Assembly (NCBI RefSeq): GCF_002368095.1
Contig: NZ_AP018227.1
Coordinates: forward strand, 1,573,999 to 1,637,998
Source: Calothrix parasitica NIES-267
GTDB lineage: Bacteria; Cyanobacteriota; Cyanobacteriia; Cyanobacteriales; Nostocaceae
Length of the DNA: 64,000 bases
Reading direction: 5' to 3'
Under the pieces are notes generated by a model. It was not told the DNA's origin, did not search any database, and was given only the letters and a program-made list of their open reading frames with translations. Positions 59,692-64,000 of this stretch are shown piece after piece. Both the position numbers and the translations under genes were made by a program. The stretch's first letter is position 1. The number at the start of each line of letters is the position of its first letter.

Positions 59692-59942
59692 GGGAGAAAA
59701 ATTGATAAATGTAATAAATTAATTCAACTCGGTTTTAAAGTTAGAGAGAGTATAAGAAACCATTAGAAGAAATGATATTAATCTATAAGGAAATGTTTCT
59801 GATAAAACATATATATTTTTTAACGAAACTTTGTTGTCTAAAACAGTTATCTAAAAAAAATCTTTCTGATTGCTGACTAAAAATCTTTCAACTAATAACT
59901 GTTCGCTGTTTGCTGTTCACTGCTAACTGTCAAATCGTAATC

Positions 59943-61295
59943 ATGAGTAAAATTGTTTATTTTCAATGTCCAACAGGTATTTCTGGTGATATGTGTTTGG
60001 GGGCTTTGGTAAGTCTAGGAGTAAGTATTGAATACTTGATTGAAAATCTGAATAAGTTAGGAATTGAGCAAGAATATAAATTATGGAATGAACTTGTTAG
60101 CCGTAATTCACAGCAAGCTAATAAAGTTCATGTAGATTTGATTCAGAATCATCACAATCACCATCACGGTCGAAATTTACCAGAAATCGAGCAAGTCATT
60201 CAAAAAGCAGGTTTACCTCCAAGAGTCGAAGCTTGGAGTTTGGCAATATTCCAACAGTTGGCAGTCGCAGAAGGAGCGGTACACGGTATTGCTCCGGAAA
60301 AAGTTCATTTTCATGAAGTAGGTGCTGTAGATGCCATTGTAGATATTGTGGGTACTTGTTTGGGTTTAGATTGGTTGGGTATTGAGAGTAATAATGAGGG
60401 ATTACCTTTACTATACTGCTCTAAGCTACCGACTGGTGGAGGGAATGTACGCGCTGCACATGGAATAATGGCCGTACCTGTACCAGCAGTATTAAAATTG
60501 TGGGAAATGCGGAAATGTCCCGTTTATAGTAACGGTATTGAGAAAGAATTAGTTACACCTACTGGTGCAGCTATTGTCACAACTCTTGCAGCAAAATTCG
60601 GTTCTCCACCCGAAATGACTATTGAAAAAGTAGGTATGGGTGCGGGTAATTTAAATTTAGAAATACCAAATATTTTACAAATTTGGTTGGGTGAAATGAC
60701 AGATATAAAAAATATAAAAAATATAAAAAATCATCATAAACCATTAAATAATCACAATCATTTAGACCAGAAGTATAAAAATATTAGTCCTTATTTAGAA
60801 AATATTTCAGTTTTAGAAACGCAAATAGATGACATTAGTCCTCAAGCGATAGGCTATTTATTTGAAGAGCTATTTGCAGTTGGTGCGGTAGATGTTTTTA
60901 CCCAAGCCATAGGAATGAAAAAATCTCGACCGGGAATTTTATTAACTGTAATTTGTCATTCGCAAGATTTAATGAAATGTGAAACAATTTTATTTAAAGA
61001 AACTACCACGTTAGGAATTCGACGTTTAACTCAACAACGTTCTGTTTTACAACGAGAAATCCAACATTTAGAAACTGAATATGGCAAAGTTAGAGTCAAA
61101 GTAGCTTGGAGGGGAACTGAAGCAGATAAAGTTATTGCAAACGTCCATCCCGAATATGCAGACTGTGCGGAATTAGCAAGAAAACACAGCGTTCCCTGGC
61201 AAGAAATTCATCGATTAGCGTTACAAAATTGGTATTTGAAACAAGAAGTAGAAAGTAATGAACCACAAACAAATATAGCGCTACGGGAAGGTTAA
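59943..61295 (+). CDS. larC: LarC-like nickel insertion protein (DUF111)
   Basis: ATG at 59943 (MSKIVYFQCPTGISGDM) is chosen over a start at 59910. 450 residues in one continuous frame: ISGDMCLGALVSLG, a His-rich loop (NHHNHHHGRN), KVHFHEVGAVDAIVDIVG, a second His-rich stretch (NHHKPLNNHNH) and the C-terminal ETQIDDISPQAIGYLFEEL. LarC makes the nickel-pincer cofactor for lactate racemase. In Lactobacillus it needs a frameshift between larC1 and larC2; here it is fused. No larA, larB or larE is nearby. Confidence 0.88.
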   Translation: MSKIVYFQCPTGISGDMCLGALVSLGVSIEYLIENLNKLGIEQEYKLWNELVSRNSQQANKVHVDLIQNHHNHHHGRNLPEIEQVIQKAGLPPRVEAWSLAIFQQLAVAEGAVHGIAPEKVHFHEVGAVDAIVDIVGTCLGLDWLGIESNNEGLPLLYCSKLPTGGGNVRAAHGIMAVPVPAVLKLWEMRKCPVYSNGIEKELVTPTGAAIVTTLAAKFGSPPEMTIEKVGMGAGNLNLEIPNILQIWLGEMTDIKNIKNIKNHHKPLNNHNHLDQKYKNISPYLENISVLETQIDDISPQAIGYLFEELFAVGAVDVFTQAIGMKKSRPGILLTVICHSQDLMKCETILFKETTTLGIRRLTQQRSVLQREIQHLETEYGKVRVKVAWRGTEADKVIANVHPEYADCAELARKHSVPWQEIHRLALQNWYLKQEVESNEPQTNIALREG

Positions 61296-61426
61296 AGGTC
61301 AAAGGTCAAAGGTGTTATTATTACAGGCTTGAGTCTTTATTAATTTCTTAATCTAATTACGTAAGTAAGTCGGCACAAATAAACGGAGCTATGTAACAAG
61401 ATGTAAATTACCCTTGAACCCTTGTC

Positions 61427-61454
61427 GCTACTTGCTACTTGCTACTTGCTACTT
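61427..61454. repeat. STRR array, four GCTACTT
   Basis: Four perfect heptamers. Confidence 0.9.
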
Positions 61455-61531
61455 CCTGGTCTTAACTACGATTTTCAACGCCGACCTACTTAGTGCCATA
61501 CCGTCGGCATGAAATAAATTGTAATACCAAA

Positions 61532-61558
61532 AAACCCGCTTCCTAAAAAAACGGGTTT
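61532..61558. terminator. AAACCCG/CGGGTTT hairpin
   Basis: A 7-bp stem in the gap between larC and the lipoprotein gene; A- and T-rich flanks suit termination from either side. Confidence 0.6.
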
Positions 61559-61611
61559 ATCTACAATTAAAACTTATTTAAAGCCTACCGACTTATTGTT
61601 TTCCTATTTTA

Positions 61612-62205
61612 TTAATTAACAGCGTCTCTTAATGTTCTTTGTACTGCATTACTAGCATCTTCAGCAGCACGTTGAGTACTTAACTTCGCGTCTCTAGCAG
61701 CACGCTGAGTACTTAACTTTGCATCTTCTGCTACATCACCCACGTTGTTGGTGAGACTATCAAGCGTATCGGAGGTATTTTCTTTGATATTTCTAAATCC
61801 TCGCTTGGTACCTTTAGCAAAGTCTTCAGCGCTTTCTTGTACTTTATCTCCTGCATCTCGCGCATTCTCTTTAACGTTCTTACCCAAATCTTCTAGGTTC
61901 TCTGCTTTCTTATCCAAAGTGCGACGAGTATTACCTATTAAACTATCAGATTCGTCAATAACGTTAGCTTTAGCATTATCTTTCAAACCTTTAGCTTTCA
62001 TTTTTGCTGCTGCTTCAGCATCTTTACTTCTAGGGTCTACATCGCTGTACGTATTCATTCCTCCTTCATAAGTAGAATCAGGAGCCTTCGCATCCACAGA
62101 ACTACAAGCTTGGGTGACAAACAGCAGCATTCCCAATACACAAGCAGTTAAAATTTGCTTGATTTTAATTTTTCTCAATGTAGAAAATGAAAATATTTTA
62201 TTCAT
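61612..62205 (-). CDS. Cyanobacterial lipoprotein with LEA-like helical repeats
   Basis: 197 residues. A lipoprotein signal (ILTACVLGMLLFVTQACSS) places the lipid-modified Cys near residue 34. The rest is charged and alpha-helical with repeats like KAENLEDLGKNVKENARDAGDK and AKLSTQRAARD/AKLSTQRAAED (a perfect repeat unit), resembling LEA- or apolipoprotein-type helices. I recall this as DUF6658. It may stabilise the envelope under stress (inference). Confidence 0.8.
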   Translation of the reverse strand: MNKIFSFSTLRKIKIKQILTACVLGMLLFVTQACSSVDAKAPDSTYEGGMNTYSDVDPRSKDAEAAAKMKAKGLKDNAKANVIDESDSLIGNTRRTLDKKAENLEDLGKNVKENARDAGDKVQESAEDFAKGTKRGFRNIKENTSDTLDSLTNNVGDVAEDAKLSTQRAARDAKLSTQRAAEDASNAVQRTLRDAVN

Positions 62206-62568
62206 TATTTACTCCTTTTTTGTTGACCAATTAACTGATAGCTTGAATAAAAATCAAATTAAAATGTAGTTAGGTTTTGACCAAAGCTAAATTACATTTT
62301 AATTAGAACTAATAACTAGCAGATAACCAAATTTGATTGTTTTGAATTAACTTCGGCATTGTTCTGCGGTCATCCAATAATCAAGTTTTACCTACATTTG
62401 TTTAGTCGGTAATTATTCGATGTTCGAGTTAATCAATAATTTACTTATCAATTGTCAACAATACAGGAAAAAAACCCAGAATTCCCTCTAGCAAAAGTCT
62501 TAATATTGAAACTAATTTAACAATATATTTCTCTTACTTTCGAGAGATACAATAAATCCAATTTAATT

Positions 62569-62696
62569 AGGACTTACGCAACGAAGATTTGTCATTGCGA
62601 CTGAAACGAAGTGTAGGGAAGCAATCGCAGGATTTTTGCGATTACGTCGCTATCGCTCGTAATGACGCAGTTACGTTACTTTTGCGTAAGTCCTGT
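62569..62696. repeat. MITE with AGGACTTACGCAA ends
   Basis: 128 bp bounded by AGGACTTACGCAA and TTGCGTAAGTCCT, perfect 13-bp inverted repeats. The interior contains a GCGATTACG/CGTAATGACG region. The same end sequence (GCGTAAGTCCTA) closes the fragment near 25.1 kb. Confidence 0.8.
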
Positions 62697-62878
62697 TAAT
62701 AACTGGGAACCGAGACTTAGGGTGAAATAACTCGAAATGGAGAGCAGTAGTCTATAACTATCGTCTTGCTGAGCTAACGGAGCGTCTCCATAACTGTATG
62801 TGGTCCCGAACGGATTTAAGGACATACATACAGCAAGCATATTTCATCCAAGTGAGGTACAACTAGTGATTTGAGGGA

Positions 62879-62961
62879 GTAGCAAGTAGCAAGTAGTAAG
62901 TAGCAAGTAGTAAGTAGCAAGTAGAAAGTACAAAGTAGTAAGTAGCAAGTAGCGAGTAGAA
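62879..62961. repeat. STRR array GTAGCAA/GTAGTAA
   Basis: About twelve heptamers with some variation (GTAGAAA, GTAGCGA). Confidence 0.9.
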
Positions 62962-63177
62962 AGAATGTACCTCATCTACTTGCAAAGTGCTGTACATTGC
63001 TGACTAGTGGTCAAAACTCAAGAGCAAATTTGAAATCGCAACAAATCACAAAAATTAAACTCTAATTTATCTCAAAATTTTGTAAAAAGTTACCAAATTA
63101 CTTGGGTCTACGGTCGATTTAACATATTATTTGTTGTGTTTGCCTTCGCAGAAAACTCTATCAGCAACATTACAGTA

Positions 63178-64000
63178 ATGATTAAGCAAGTTTTACGCTG
63201 GCTACTTGTGGGTGGAACGCTGTTTTTCTTGGCAAGTGCTTTAAAAAATAATTGGGAAGAAGTAGCAGCTATTCGTATTGATGGGGCTGGGTGGGCAATT
63301 TTAGCCACTGCTACTGGGGTAACCTTATTAGCGCATATTTGGGCTGGATGGGTATGGACTTGGATTCTTAAAGACTTTAATCAATCCACAAGCTCTGTAA
63401 GACTAATCCAAGCTTACCTCAAAACAAATATTGCTAAGTATTTACCGGGTAATGTTGGTCATTATATCGGAAGAATCATGGCTGCAAAAGACTTGAGAGT
63501 TAGTACCAGCGCAGCTACTATCAGCGTACTACTCGAACCATTATTGATGGCAGCAGCAGCTTTAATTATTGTGCTCTTATGCAGCCAGTTTACTTTGAGC
63601 GAAAGTTCTATTCTTTTGTTAATAGGACAAATACTAGGTTTAGTGGTAGCTTTGTGCTTGCTTCATCCTTTATTTCTTAATCCGGTAATTCGTCTCGTAC
63701 ACCGTCTAAAAGACAAGAAATCAAAAGCAGGTAATTTTAACAATGTTTCTTTAAGTTTAACTCGCTATCCATTAATATCTTTGCTTGGAGAATTGGGTTT
63801 TTTAATACTCCGTGCATCGGGTTTTATTTTAACTTTATACGCCATATCTTCTATTAACTTAAGTCAACTTCCCTTAATAGTGGGTGCATTTAGTTTTGCC
63901 TGGATGCTAGGTTTAGTAATTCCTGGTGCCCCCGGTGGTTTAGGAGTTTTTGAAGCAACTGTAATAGGTCTTTTACAACAGTTTTTTCCCGTAGCACTAA
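63178..64000 (+). CDS. YbhN/LPG-synthase-like membrane protein (3' end outside window)
   Basis: The frame opens at the ATG at 63178 (MIKQVLRWLLVGGTLFFLAS) and stays open to the window edge, 274 codons so far. Several membrane segments and the family features AYLKTNIAKYLPGNVGHYIGR and WMLGLVIPGAPGGLGVFEA identify the lysylphosphatidylglycerol synthase TM region/UPF0104 family. Members include flippases and glycolipid-related proteins. The function here is open. Confidence 0.85.
   Translation, partial: MIKQVLRWLLVGGTLFFLASALKNNWEEVAAIRIDGAGWAILATATGVTLLAHIWAGWVWTWILKDFNQSTSSVRLIQAYLKTNIAKYLPGNVGHYIGRIMAAKDLRVSTSAATISVLLEPLLMAAAALIIVLLCSQFTLSESSILLLIGQILGLVVALCLLHPLFLNPVIRLVHRLKDKKSKAGNFNNVSLSLTRYPLISLLGELGFLILRASGFILTLYAISSINLSQLPLIVGAFSFAWMLGLVIPGAPGGLGVFEATVIGLLQQFFPVAL

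Larger units (their letters stand above)
61296..61611. other. larC downstream region
   Basis: AAAGGTC heptamers follow the larC stop (61294-61312). Four GCTACTT heptamers lie at 61427-61454. A stem AAACCCG/CGGGTTT (61532-61558) is a likely terminator in the convergent gap. No gene seen. Confidence 0.65.
62206..63177. other. Repeat-rich gap upstream of the YbhN-like gene
   Basis: It holds a MITE (62569-62696), a repeat patch with GAGCTAACGGAGCGTCTCC (about 62771-62789), and a GTAGCAA STRR array (62879-62961). The 66-codon frame on the minus strand at 63108-63308 overlaps the YbhN-like gene and is a shadow. Confidence 0.65.

Noticed and set aside
63108-63308. 66-codon frame on the minus strand
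   Set aside because: It is antisense to the start of the YbhN-like membrane protein, which has a clear family match.

Overview
The window looks like the AT-rich genome of a filamentous, probably heterocyst-forming cyanobacterium (Nostocales). The evidence is an NDH-1 NdhD subunit, a HetZ-family differentiation regulator, cyanobacteria-only families (DUF4278, DUF4327, DUF751), a DmtA-type GATC methylase, a PEP-CTERM protein, and many heptameric tandem repeats (STRR) and small palindromic repeats. I made no database search, so family names rest on motifs read by eye.

Layout. 1-6.3 kb: PadR and AraC regulators, an ankyrin protein, a secreted cyanovirin-fold protein, an L,D-transpeptidase and a zinc-ribbon protein. 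6.6-17 kb: an SDR, a complete IS4-family insertion with its target duplication (7572-9505), a methyltransferase, a membrane GAF histidine kinase, a HEAT protein and a run of redox enzymes. 17.1-24.6 kb: SDR, a truncated AraC remnant, an MFS exporter, a BshA-type glycosyltransferase and a 1211-residue protein joining a SAM methyltransferase, a BshB-type deacetylase and a BshC-type cysteine ligase. Together these could make bacillithiol or an N-methylated form of it from UDP-GlcNAc, malate and cysteine, which is unexpected in a glutathione-using lineage. This is the strongest candidate for an undescribed system in the window.

25-38 kb: PEP-CTERM protein, peptidoglycan-binding modules, DUF4278 and DCC proteins, ndhD, a tandem pair of membrane-inserted GNAT proteins duplicated with their leaders, a large HEAT protein, an alpha/beta hydrolase, a beta-propeller protein, and a merR-SDR pair with a readable MerR-type operator. 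38-43.4 kb: an immunity-protein-like gene split by an IS4-type element, then a decayed, repeat-rich tract with copies of a PD-(D/E)XK-like gene and nested MITEs. 43.4-53.9 kb: housekeeping genes (ppsA, DUF4327, rbfA, DUF751, dam-type methylase), a PAS kinase and a HetZ-family gene.

53.98-58.68 kb: an IS1634-type element carrying an IS66-type element inside its transposase, inserted about 110 bp upstream of the HetZ-family gene. 59-64 kb: a Sua5/YciO protein, LarC, a cyanobacterial lipoprotein and the start of a YbhN/LPG-synthase-like membrane protein. STRR arrays sit in gaps and also inside or at the ends of several coding regions (ppsA, the MFS and SDR genes, the bsh fusion).
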